Source: Thermasporomyces sp040195635 | Lineage (GTDB): Bacteria > Actinomycetota > Actinomycetes > Propionibacteriales > Actinopolymorphaceae | Length of the DNA: 64,000 nt | Direction: 5' to 3' | Assembly: GCF_040195635.1 (NCBI RefSeq) | Contig: NZ_JBEFTX010000003.1 | Coordinates: 372,001-436,000, forward strand | Part shown: positions 40,550 through 48,420 of the stretch, one piece after another | Position numbering within the stretch: the first letter of the stretch is position 1 | Layout: each line of letters begins with the position of its first letter | The notes under the pieces: generated by a model | Database searches by the model: none | Told to the model about the DNA's origin: nothing | The model's input: the letters and a program-made list of their open reading frames with translations, nothing else | Made by a program: the position numbers and the translations under genes

Positions 40550-41734
40550 TCATGGGCTCTCCAGGAGGACGGCGAGGCCCTGGCCGACGCCGATGCAGAG
40601 CGCGGCCAGCCCGCGTCCGCCACCCCGGCGGTGCAGCTGCCACGCCAGCGTCCCGAGGATGCGCGCGCCGGAGCAGCCGAGCGGATGCCCGAGCGCGATC
40701 GCTCCGCCGAGCGGGTTGACGATCTCGGGATCGAGCTCGCGCCATTCGGCGAGGCAGGCGAGCGACTGGGCCGCGAACGCCTCGTTCAGCTCCACGACGT
40801 CGAGGTCGGCCCAACGCACGCCGGCGCGGCTCAGCGCCCGTTCGGCGGCCTGCACCGGCGCGACGCCGAAGAGCTGCGGTTCGACGGCGGCGACACCGCG
40901 CGCGACGATCCGCGCCAACGGCTCACGGCCCGCCGCCGCCGCACCGTCCGCGTCGCCGATGAGCAGCGCCGCTGCGCCGTCGTTGAGGGGTGAGGAGTTG
41001 CCGGCGGTGACGGTTCCTTCCGGCCGGAACGCCGGCTTCAGGGCACCGAGCGCCGCCATCGAGGTGTCCGCCCTGATGCACTCGTCGCGTTCGAGGGCGG
41101 TGCCGGGCATGAGCGTGACCTCGTCGGCGAACGCCCCGGCCTCCCACGCGGCGGCCGCCCGCTGGTGGCTCCTCAGGGCGAAGGCGTCCTGGGCATCGCG
41201 GCCGACGGCGTACTTCTCGGCGAGGATCTCCGCGCCCTCACCCAGCGCCACCGTCCACTCGGGCGGCATCGCCGGATTGACGAGGCGCCAACCGAGCGTC
41301 GTCGAAACCAGCGTCTCGTGCCCGCGCGGATAGGCCCGCTCGGGCTTCGGCAGCACCCACGGCGCCCGGCTCATCGACTCCACGCCACCCGCGATGGCGA
41401 GCGACGCGTCGCCGAGCGCCACCGCGCGGCTCGCCTCGACCGCCGCCTCCATTCCCGACCCGCACAGCCGGTTGAGCGTCGCGCCGGGGACGGAGGTCGG
41501 TAGGCCCGCGAGCAGGACGGCCATCCGGGCGACGTTCCGGTTGTCCTCGCCGGCGCCGTTGGCATCGCCGAGGAGTACGTCGTCGATGCGGGCGGGGTCG
41601 AGCTGCGGACTCCTGCGGACGACCTCGCCGACGACGTGGGCGGCCAGGTCGTCCGGGCGTACGCCGGCCAGGGCGCCGCCGTGCCTGCCGATCGGCGTAC
41701 GGACCGCATCGAGAATGTAGACGTCCCGGCTCAC
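40550..41734 (-). CDS. pcaF: Beta-ketoadipyl-CoA thiolase
   Basis: A 394-residue thiolase that splits 3-oxoadipyl-CoA into succinyl-CoA and acetyl-CoA. The acyl-accepting cysteine is in NRLCGSGMEA, the histidine in GGAIALGHPLGCSG, and the second cysteine lies near the C-terminus in LCIGVGQG, with VELNEAFAAQ between. The GTG at 41734 overlaps the pcaJ stop (GTGA). It follows the CoA-transferase genes in the operon, in pathway order. Confidence 0.92.
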   Translation of the reverse strand: MSRDVYILDAVRTPIGRHGGALAGVRPDDLAAHVVGEVVRRSPQLDPARIDDVLLGDANGAGEDNRNVARMAVLLAGLPTSVPGATLNRLCGSGMEAAVEASRAVALGDASLAIAGGVESMSRAPWVLPKPERAYPRGHETLVSTTLGWRLVNPAMPPEWTVALGEGAEILAEKYAVGRDAQDAFALRSHQRAAAAWEAGAFADEVTLMPGTALERDECIRADTSMAALGALKPAFRPEGTVTAGNSSPLNDGAAALLIGDADGAAAAGREPLARIVARGVAAVEPQLFGVAPVQAAERALSRAGVRWADLDVVELNEAFAAQSLACLAEWRELDPEIVNPLGGAIALGHPLGCSGARILGTLAWQLHRRGGGRGLAALCIGVGQGLAVLLESP

Positions 41735-42579
41735 CGCGTACCACTCCGTTCGGCCGGTCGGGTGCTCGGCGTCGTCGGCGTGGACTCCGTGGTCGGCCTG
41801 GGCTGTGTCGTGCCGTCGCCGCCGCGCATCGTGGCCATGAGGGTACGCAGGACGCTGAGTTCCCGCTCCGTCGGCGGTTCCGTCCGTTCGACCTGCGTCG
41901 CGACGGCGAGATCCCATCCGGTCGCCGCGCGAGCCTCGTCGACACTCACGCCGGGATGCAGGTGGGTGAGGGTGAGTTCGCAGGTCTGCGGATCGGGTTC
42001 GAGGATGCCGAGGTCGGTGATGACGAGTCGGGGTCCCGCGCCGGTGAGGCCGAGCCGCTGCCGATCGCCCGGGCCGGTGCCGAAGCCCACGGAGGTCACG
42101 AAGTCGAGCCGCGGGACGAACGTCCGCTGCGTCTGGCGTACGACGACAACCCCCTCCTGGCAGGACGCCGCGATCTCCGGCGCGCCGCCGGCTCCGGGCA
42201 GGCGGACCTTCGGGTTCGCGTAGTCGCTGCCGATCATCGTCGTGTTGATGTTGGCGTACCGGTCGATCTGCGCGGCCCCGAGAAACCCCACGTGGACGCG
42301 GCCGGGCTGGAGCCAGTAGTTGAAGACCTCGGGGACGCTCACCACGGCGTCGGCCGTCTCCGCGAGTACCCCGTCTCCGATGGACAGCGGCAACCGGCCG
42401 GGCTTCGCCCCGAGGCACCCGGACTCGTAGATCAGCACCAGGCCGGGCGCGTGCGTCGCACGGGCGAGGTTGGCGGCGGTGCTCGGCAGGCCGATACCGA
42501 CGAAGCAGGCCGTGTTGTCGCGCAGCCGCCGCGCCGCCGCGACCGTCATCATCTCGTCGGAGGTGTACGCCTCACTCAC
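41731..42579 (-). CDS. pcaJ: 3-Oxoadipate CoA-transferase subunit B
   Basis: A 282-residue subunit of the succinyl-CoA:3-oxoadipate CoA-transferase. FVGIGLPSTAANLARATHAP, then LIYESGCLGAKP, which has the conserved ESG with the catalytic glutamate, and LQPGRVHVGFLGAAQID identify it. About 30 residues at the C-terminus are low-complexity Thr- and Pro-rich sequence beyond the family core. GGAGGAGG precedes the GTG at 42579. It lies between pcaI and pcaF. Confidence 0.88.
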   Translation of the reverse strand: MSEAYTSDEMMTVAAARRLRDNTACFVGIGLPSTAANLARATHAPGLVLIYESGCLGAKPGRLPLSIGDGVLAETADAVVSVPEVFNYWLQPGRVHVGFLGAAQIDRYANINTTMIGSDYANPKVRLPGAGGAPEIAASCQEGVVVVRQTQRTFVPRLDFVTSVGFGTGPGDRQRLGLTGAGPRLVITDLGILEPDPQTCELTLTHLHPGVSVDEARAATGWDLAVATQVERTEPPTERELSVLRTLMATMRGGDGTTQPRPTTESTPTTPSTRPAERSGTR

Positions 42580-42625
42580 CGCTGCCTCCTCCTGCACCGC
42601 CGCTCCACGGTTCGCTCCCGGGTCG

Positions 42626-43456
42626 TCATCGTGGTTGGCCGTCCGGTTCGCCTACTCCGAGCACGTGGTCGGCCATCCAGCGCTGGAAGGTTTCCCGGTC
42701 CCGGCTGATCGGATCCCACGCGACGTAGAAGTCGTTGTCGCGGACGGAATACCCCATGGTGTAGGACGGATGCGCCCCGCCCGGGACTTCCGCGACCGCG
42801 GTGACCGCCCACGTGGGAAGCACCACCTGGTCGGGTACGGGTGAGAGCTCGTCGACGATCTCCTCGACCGTGACGAGCGACCGGTCCGCGGCGAGGACGG
42901 CCTCCTTCTGGACGCCGGTGATTCCCCACATGGAGACGTTGCCCGCCCGGTCGGCGCGTTGAGCGTGGACGATCGCGACGTCGGGCCGCAACGCCGGGAC
43001 CGCGGTCAGCAGCTCGCCCGTGAACGGGCAGGTGATCGGCCTGATCGTGTCGGTGTACTCGAGCAGGTCGGTGCCGGTATAGCCGCGCATCACCGCGAAC
43101 GGCAGGCCGGACGCGCCCGCGACATAGCGGTTGGCCATGCCGGCATGGCTGTGCTCCTCGATCTCGAGCGGACCCGGCCAGCCGTTCTGGACGGCGTCGC
43201 GGAACCGGTGCAGCGATCCGACGCCGGGATTGCCGCCCCAGCTGAAAACGAGCCGGCGGGCGCAACCCATGCCGATGAGCTGGTCGTAGATCAGGTCGGG
43301 CGTCATGCGGACCAGGGTCAGGTCGCGGCGTCGCTGGCGGATGATCTCGTGCGCGGCGGCGAAGGGGATGAGATGGGTGAAGCCCTCGAGGGCCACCGTG
43401 TCGCCGTCGTGCACGAGGTCCGCGACGGCCGCGCTGAGCGGGAGGATCTCAGCCAC
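42626..43456 (-). CDS. pcaI: 3-Oxoadipate CoA-transferase subunit A
   Basis: A 276-residue subunit that pairs with PcaJ to activate beta-ketoadipate as its CoA ester. VHDGDTVALEGFTHLIPFAA is the N-terminal glycine-rich CoA region, and FSWGGNPGVGSLHRFRDAV and HAQRADRAGNVSMWG follow the family. It is the larger glutaconate-CoA-transferase-like type. The GTG at 43456 is preceded by GGGGGTGGGG. It is the first gene of the pca operon, 50-110 bp behind the operator boxes. Confidence 0.88.
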   Translation of the reverse strand: MAEILPLSAAVADLVHDGDTVALEGFTHLIPFAAAHEIIRQRRRDLTLVRMTPDLIYDQLIGMGCARRLVFSWGGNPGVGSLHRFRDAVQNGWPGPLEIEEHSHAGMANRYVAGASGLPFAVMRGYTGTDLLEYTDTIRPITCPFTGELLTAVPALRPDVAIVHAQRADRAGNVSMWGITGVQKEAVLAADRSLVTVEEIVDELSPVPDQVVLPTWAVTAVAEVPGGAHPSYTMGYSVRDNDFYVAWDPISRDRETFQRWMADHVLGVGEPDGQPR

Positions 43457-43504
43457 CGCCCCACCCCCAGGAAGTTCTTCTCCGCGGCGACAGCGGGTAT
43501 CGGT

Positions 43505-43565
43505 GTTCGCATCGCGGACGTCTGTTCTTATGACGAACGTACGGGTTCATGGCTGTACGCGTCAA
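43505..43565 (-). promoter_or_regulatory. Promoter and twin operator of the pca operon
   Basis: On the minus strand TTGACG (43565-43560) and TACGTT (43541-43536) are 18 bp apart. Overlapping the -10 is GTTC-N7-GAAC (43538-43524), and exactly 19 bp further is GTCC-N7-GAAC (43519-43505). Twin boxes over the -10 and start site suggest repression by an IclR-type protein, probably PcaR. The same arrangement occurs at 44702-44762 in the opposite direction. Confidence 0.72.
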
Positions 43566-43585
43566 CGTCGCGGGAGCGGTGTCGG

Positions 43586-44238
43586 TCAGGCCGGCCGGCT
43601 GTCCCGGACCTGATCCGTGTAGCCGACGACGCGCTCGGTCAGGGCCGCGAACTCCTCCGGCGCCATGCCGTACGGCTCGACCGCCGAGGCGGCGAACCGT
43701 CGCACGGCCCGGAGGGCTTGGGCGAAGAGTGCCGGGTCGAATCCTGGATCGTGTTGGGTTGCGAGCTGGAGGAGGTCGGCCACCGTGTATCGGCCTGAGC
43801 GCACGATGCCGTCCACGTCGATGTAGTCGCGAACTGCACCGCGTCCGTACAACGCACAGAGTTTGTTGGCGACCGCGTCGTCGGCATGCAACACCGGGCC
43901 GATGTCGAGCCGGGCCGGCGGGTACGCCCGCCAGTCGACGCCGAGTTCGACCCGTGCGGTCAGCCCGTTGAGGACTCGCTGATCTCGATGCGGGCGAAGG
44001 TCGGTCCCTCCCGGCTCACCGTGGCCTCCAGCCCGTTGAAGTGCAGGGCGTCGAGAACGGCACGTACGGCTGCAGGGAACTCGTCGTCGATGGCGGCCGT
44101 CGTGAAGAGATCGACATCCTCGGACTGACGCTGCACGAAGCCGTGTGCCTGGACGGCGTAACCGCCTGCCAGGCAGAAACCGTAGCGGGCCGCCGCGTCC
44201 AGGCACACCCGCGCCAGCCGAGCGTGGAAAGGGTCCAT
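43586..44238 (-). pseudogene. AbiEii-type nucleotidyltransferase toxin, frameshifted
   Basis: The N-terminal frame reads CLDAAARYGFCLAGGYAVQA and QRQSEDVDLFT, the nucleotidyltransferase GG...DxD signature of the AbiEii/AbiGii toxin family. Near position 43975 the coding signal moves to another frame, continuing VLNGLTARVELGVDWRAYPP, then ANKLCALYGRGAVRDYIDV and on to the end. Neither frame alone is complete. It is inactive unless the shift is a sequencing error. The gene begins seven bases after the stop of a small upstream partner, as in type IV toxin-antitoxin pairs. Confidence 0.75.
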
Positions 44239-44244
44239 CACTGT

Positions 44245-44568
44245 TCAGGCGGCCCGGGTGAGTTCCGGGAAGCGCCCCTCCCAGAGGTCGCGAACCCGGC
44301 GGGGGAGGAAGAGCCGGTGCCAGACCTGCCGCAGCATGGCGGCATTGAGGTGGCGGCGGAGATCATCCGGGTCGAGGGACTCGCGGAGGACGACTTCGTA
44401 CATGACGCCGAGCTCACGGGGGTCGTCGAGGTCGTATCGGCGCTGCTCGGACCAGTCCAGGCGCTGGGGCAGGGTGATCACACCACTGGTCGGCCCCACC
44501 AGTTCGTCGAGCGTGTCCGCCACGAGGTAGGGCCGGTGGTCGCCGTAGAGCACCCGACGTTCGGCCAT
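44245..44568 (-). CDS. Small partner of the AbiEii-like toxin (probable antitoxin)
   Basis: A 107-residue acidic and basic mixed protein (MAERRVLYGDHRPYLVADTL, ending VRDLWEGRFPELTRAA). The segment ITLPQRLDWSEQRRYDLDDP has no motif I can name. Similar short proteins precede AbiEii-like genes in actinomycetes, and position and spacing (6 bp to the toxin) suggest an antitoxin or partner. It has no obvious helix-turn-helix. The gene pair lies between two operons with matching promoters. Confidence 0.55.
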   Translation of the reverse strand: MAERRVLYGDHRPYLVADTLDELVGPTSGVITLPQRLDWSEQRRYDLDDPRELGVMYEVVLRESLDPDDLRRHLNAAMLRQVWHRLFLPRRVRDLWEGRFPELTRAA

Positions 44569-44701
44569 GTCCTCAGTATGACCGACGTCACCGACTTCGC
44601 GTGGGGCTCGGAGCACCCCCGGCGGCCAGTGTCGTCCTCACCCACTGCTGGGGCACCCGCGCCACGGCGGGCTTCGCGCGTCGGCAATGTGGCGGCTGCC
44701 A

Positions 44702-44762
44702 TTGACGGCGGAGGCGGGATGTCTCTACGTTCTCATAGTGAACAGTCGTTCGTGCAGCGAAC
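44702..44762 (+). promoter_or_regulatory. Promoter and twin operator of the aromatic uptake operon
   Basis: TTGACG (44702-44707), 18 bases, then TACGTT (44726-44731). GTTC-N7-GAAC boxes lie at 44729-44743 and 44748-44762, starting 19 bp apart and covering the -10 and start site. The layout mirrors that of the pca operon base for base in its key elements, so one regulator probably controls both. Confidence 0.75.
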
Positions 44763-44806
44763 ATTCGTCCAGGAGCGTCTGGACCTCCGGTTCGTAGGAG
44801 AGATCG

Positions 44807-45850
44807 ATGCGGCGTCTCGTCAGCAGCACCACTGTCCACCCAGGTGCGGTCGCCCGGGTCGCTGCCGCGGCCGTCGCCACCGCCCTGCTGTTCGCCTCCG
44901 CCGCCTGCGGCAGCCTGTCGGAGAACGCACCCGGACCGCCGGGGGGCGGCGAGCGGGAGAGTACGAAGGACGAGAAGTCCGCCGGCGGTCTCGACAAGGT
45001 GCGGGTCGGCGCAATCCCGATCGTCGACGTCGCGCCCCTGCACCTCGGCAAGGCCAAGGGATTCTTCGAAGAGCAGAACATCGACCTCGAGGTCGTCAAC
45101 ACCACCGGCGGTGCCGCTGCCGTGCCCGGTGTGGTGAGCGGTGACTTCGACTTCGCGTTCGGCAACGTGACGTCGCTGATCATCGCGCGGTCGCAGAACA
45201 TCCCGCTCAAGGCCATCGCCAACGGCAACGCGTCGACCGGCGAGGTGGGCAAGGACTTCGGCGGCATCGTCGTACCCGAGGACTCGCCGATCAACTCCGC
45301 CAAGGATCTCGCCGGCAAGACGGTCGCGATCAACAATCTCCAGAACATCAGCGACACGACGACCAGAGCGTCGATCCGCAAGGATGGCGGGGATCCGACC
45401 GGCGTACGGTTCAGCGAGCTGCCCTTCCCGGAGATGCCGGCGGCCGTCGCCAACCACCGGGTCGACGCCGCGATGGTCGTGGAACCGTTCCTCACGATCG
45501 CGATGGACCAGGGCGCCAAACTCGTCGCGTCGAACTTCGCCGATCCCGCGCCCGACCTGACGATCGCGTGCTATTTCACGACCGAGGAGGTCATCGCGGA
45601 GGAGGCCGATCTCACCACGCGGTTCACGGCGGCGATCGAGAAGTCGTTGGCGTACGCAGATGAGCACCCGGACGAGGCCCGCGAGATCCTGTCGACCTAT
45701 ACCGAGATCGACCCGGCCGTGGCGGACAAGATCGTCCTTCCCGCATGGCCGCCGGACGTCAACGCCGATGCGGTGCAGACCCTCGCCGACCTGATGTACG
45801 AAGACGGCCTGATCAAGGAGAAGTTCGACGTCGGGGACGTCCTGCCATGA
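44807..45850 (+). CDS. ABC transporter substrate-binding lipoprotein (SsuA/NMT1 type)
   Basis: A 347-residue binding protein. A basic start and hydrophobic stretch end in the lipobox ASAAC near residue 34. The mature domain shows KVRVGAIPIVDVAPLHLGKA and FFEEQNIDLEVV, then GGAAAVPGVVSGDFDFAFGN, typical of the NMT1/SsuA fold for sulfonates, taurine and small aromatic acids. Genes downstream point to an aromatic oxoacid or hydroxy acid as ligand. GGAG precedes the ATG, and the stop overlaps the first permease gene. Confidence 0.85.
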   Translation: MRRLVSSTTVHPGAVARVAAAAVATALLFASAACGSLSENAPGPPGGGERESTKDEKSAGGLDKVRVGAIPIVDVAPLHLGKAKGFFEEQNIDLEVVNTTGGAAAVPGVVSGDFDFAFGNVTSLIIARSQNIPLKAIANGNASTGEVGKDFGGIVVPEDSPINSAKDLAGKTVAINNLQNISDTTTRASIRKDGGDPTGVRFSELPFPEMPAAVANHRVDAAMVVEPFLTIAMDQGAKLVASNFADPAPDLTIACYFTTEEVIAEEADLTTRFTAAIEKSLAYADEHPDEAREILSTYTEIDPAVADKIVLPAWPPDVNADAVQTLADLMYEDGLIKEKFDVGDVLP

Positions 45851-46674
45851 CGTCGACGGTGGTGACGCGGCCCGGCGGCGGCCGCGCCACCGCACGCCGG
45901 CTGGCGGGTTCGAGCGCCGTCCTCGGCATCCTGGGTTTCGGCGCCTTCCTGCTGCTGCTCGAACTGGTGCCCCGCGTCGGCCTGGTCGCGCCGGCGTACC
46001 TCCCACCCTTCAGTGGGATCGCGGCGGCACTCGCCGAACAACTGGGCACGCCCGGGTTCTGGATCGCCGTCGCCGAGACGGTCCGCGGGTGGTTCGTCGG
46101 CCTGCTGGTGGCGCTCGTTCTCGGCATCGGGTTGGGCGTCGTCATCGGCACGGTCCCGGCGCTGCGCAGTATCACGGCGTCGACGATCGAGTTCCTTCGT
46201 CCGATCCCGTCCGTTGCCCTGATTCCCCTTGCGGTGTTGGTCTTCGGCACAGGGCTCGGCTCGACGCTCCTGCTCGTCGTCTACGCGTCGATGTGGCAGA
46301 TCCTGGTGCAGGTGTTGTACGGCGTCCAGGATGTCGATCCGGTGGCGCGTGACACGGCGCGCACGTTCGGGCTGGGACGGTTGGCGCGGATCCGTCATGT
46401 CGTGTGGCCGAGCGCGCTGCCCTATGTGATGACCGGCCTGCGCCTCGCCGCCGCGGTCGCGCTGATCCTCACCATCACCGCAGAGCTCATCATCGGTACG
46501 CCTGGTCTCGGCAACCGGATCGGCACGGCGCAGGCAGGTGGGGCAGTCGACACGATGTACGCCCTGGTGCTCGTCACCGGCCTTCTCGGCGTCGCGGTCA
46601 ACCTCGCGGCGAGACTGCTGGAGCGCCGCGTACTCCGTTGGCACACGTCGGTCCGAGGGGAGCTGCCCGCATGA
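45847..46674 (+). CDS. ABC transporter permease (SsuC type), first
   Basis: A 275-residue inner-membrane permease with about six helices. The cytoplasmic EAA loop is present as DTARTFGLGRLARIRHVVWP, the coupling site for the ATPase. LRPIPSVALIPLAVLVFGTG is typical of SsuC/TauC permeases. The ATG overlaps the binding-protein stop (ATGA), and the gene's stop overlaps the next permease. Two different permeases indicate a heterodimer. Confidence 0.87.
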   Translation: MTSTVVTRPGGGRATARRLAGSSAVLGILGFGAFLLLLELVPRVGLVAPAYLPPFSGIAAALAEQLGTPGFWIAVAETVRGWFVGLLVALVLGIGLGVVIGTVPALRSITASTIEFLRPIPSVALIPLAVLVFGTGLGSTLLLVVYASMWQILVQVLYGVQDVDPVARDTARTFGLGRLARIRHVVWPSALPYVMTGLRLAAAVALILTITAELIIGTPGLGNRIGTAQAGGAVDTMYALVLVTGLLGVAVNLAARLLERRVLRWHTSVRGELPA

Positions 46675-47513
46675 ACGGCGGCACCGCAGGGACCGGTGTC
46701 GTCCGGGTGGCCCGGTGGACCGGCCTGACCTTCGGGCTTCCCGTCGTCCTCCTCGCCGTGTGGTGGGTGACGTCGGCGGACAGCGAAAGCTACTACCTGC
46801 CGCCACTGTCCGCCATCCTGGCGAGCTTCGACGACGTCTGGTTCGGGGAGCGTCTCGTCCAGGACGTGGTGCCGAGCGTGCTCCGCCTGGCCGCCGGCTT
46901 CGGCGTCGCGCTCGTCGCCGGCGTCGGTCTGGGGATCGTCATCGGTTCGTACCGCCGGGTGCGGGCTTTCTGCGAACCGGTGTTGGAGTTCCTGCGCGCG
47001 ATCCCGCCCCCGGTGCTGGTGCCGGTGCTGATCCTCTTCGCCGGACTCGGGCACACGATGAAGGTGCTGGTGGTCGTCTCCGGTTGTCTCTGGCCGATCC
47101 TGCTCAACACCGTCGAAGGCGTCCGCGCGGTCGACGAGGTGCTGGCGGAGACGTGCCGTTCGTACGGAATCCGTGGCTGGGCAAGGCTGCGCCATCTCGT
47201 GATCCGCGGGGCCAGCCCGCAGATCGTCACCGGCATGCGGCAGGCGCTGTCGGTGGGGATCATCCTGATGGTCATCAGTGAGATGTTCGCCGCGAACAAC
47301 GGGCTGGGCTTCACGGTGATCTCGTTCCAGCGTTCGTTCGCGGTGACGGACATGTGGACGGGGATCTTTCTCCTTGGTCTGTTGGGTTTCGGCCTGGCGC
47401 TGGCGATGCGGGCCTTCGAGCGACGCGTTCTCGCCTGGCATGCCAGTGCCGTGGGTTCCGGGGGCGTCCCACGGACAGACACAGCGGCCGGGGCTGAACG
47501 TGGCAGGAGGTGA
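46671..47513 (+). CDS. ABC transporter permease (SsuC type), second
   Basis: A 280-residue permease with a similar six-helix layout. LRAIPPPVLVPVLILFAGLG and the EAA loop ETCRSYGIRGWARLRHLVI identify it. It starts with ATG overlapping the first permease stop and ends seven bases into the upstream region of the ATPase gene. It pairs with the first permease to form the channel. Confidence 0.87.
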   Translation: MNGGTAGTGVVRVARWTGLTFGLPVVLLAVWWVTSADSESYYLPPLSAILASFDDVWFGERLVQDVVPSVLRLAAGFGVALVAGVGLGIVIGSYRRVRAFCEPVLEFLRAIPPPVLVPVLILFAGLGHTMKVLVVVSGCLWPILLNTVEGVRAVDEVLAETCRSYGIRGWARLRHLVIRGASPQIVTGMRQALSVGIILMVISEMFAANNGLGFTVISFQRSFAVTDMWTGIFLLGLLGFGLALAMRAFERRVLAWHASAVGSGGVPRTDTAAGAERGRR

Positions 47514-47517
47514 GGTG

Positions 47518-48420
47518 ATGACGTCGGCCACCACCGGGTCGGTGCCGCGAACCGCGGGTGCGTTGCTGGAGGTCCGTCGGCTCGCGAAGGTGTACGAGGG
47601 GTCGGGCCGTTCGGTCGAGGCCGTGCGGGACCTGAGCTTCGGCGTCGCCAAGGGCTCGCTCGTGTGCGTCGTCGGGCCGTCCGGTGCCGGGAAGACGACG
47701 CTGCTCAAATGCGTGGCGGGGCTGCTGGCGCCCACGTCCGGGTCCGTCGTGCTGGAGGGCCGGGAGGTCGACGGGCCGCCGCCGGGAATGGCCGTGGTGT
47801 TCCAGGAGTACGCCAGAAGCCTGTTCCCGTGGATGTCGGTGACCGCCAATGTCGAGCTCCCGTTGAAGCAGAAGAAGCTGCCGTCGGCACGCCGACGCGA
47901 GCTGGTGGTCGAGGCGCTCGAGGCCGTGGGGCTGGGCGACATCGGCTCGGCGTACCCCTGGCAGCTCTCCGGTGGCATGCAGCAGCGGGTGGCCCTCGCG
48001 CGGGCAGTGGCGTACGAACCCCATGTCTTGTTGATGGACGAGCCCTTTGCCGCGGTCGACGCGCAGACCCGCGCCGACCTGGAGGATCTGGTGCGGGCAC
48101 TGTGGCAGCGGCTCGGTGTGACGATCCTGTTCGTCACCCACGACATCGACGAGGCGGTCTATCTCGGGCAGCGGGTGCTCGTGTTGTCCGCCGCGCCGAC
48201 CGTGGTGATGGACGACGTGCCCGTCGACCTGCCCGACGCCCGCGACCAGCTGACCACCCGGTCGTCAACCCGGTTCGGCGAGCTGCGGGCACATGTCTTC
48301 ACCCAGATCCAGCGGGCGAAGCAGGGCCACCGGACGGCGGTTTCCGCAGATGGGTCTGCTGAGGAGTCTGTGGCAGCGGGGACCGAGAGGGCGGAGCGGG
48401 TTGAGGGGGCCGGGCCGTGA
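47518..48420 (+). CDS. ABC transporter ATPase (SsuB type)
   Basis: A 300-residue ATPase: Walker A GPSGAGKTT, Q-loop VFQEYARSLFPWM, signature LSGGMQQR, Walker B VLLMDEPFAAVD and the histidine loop ILFVTHDIDEAV. The Q-loop neighbourhood is typical of nitrate/sulfonate/taurine importers. About 40 residues at the C-terminus are low-complexity. AGGAGG precedes the ATG. Its stop overlaps the GTG of the decarboxylase gene, tying the importer to the catabolic enzymes. Confidence 0.9.
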   Translation: MTSATTGSVPRTAGALLEVRRLAKVYEGSGRSVEAVRDLSFGVAKGSLVCVVGPSGAGKTTLLKCVAGLLAPTSGSVVLEGREVDGPPPGMAVVFQEYARSLFPWMSVTANVELPLKQKKLPSARRRELVVEALEAVGLGDIGSAYPWQLSGGMQQRVALARAVAYEPHVLLMDEPFAAVDAQTRADLEDLVRALWQRLGVTILFVTHDIDEAVYLGQRVLVLSAAPTVVMDDVPVDLPDARDQLTTRSSTRFGELRAHVFTQIQRAKQGHRTAVSADGSAEESVAAGTERAERVEGAGP

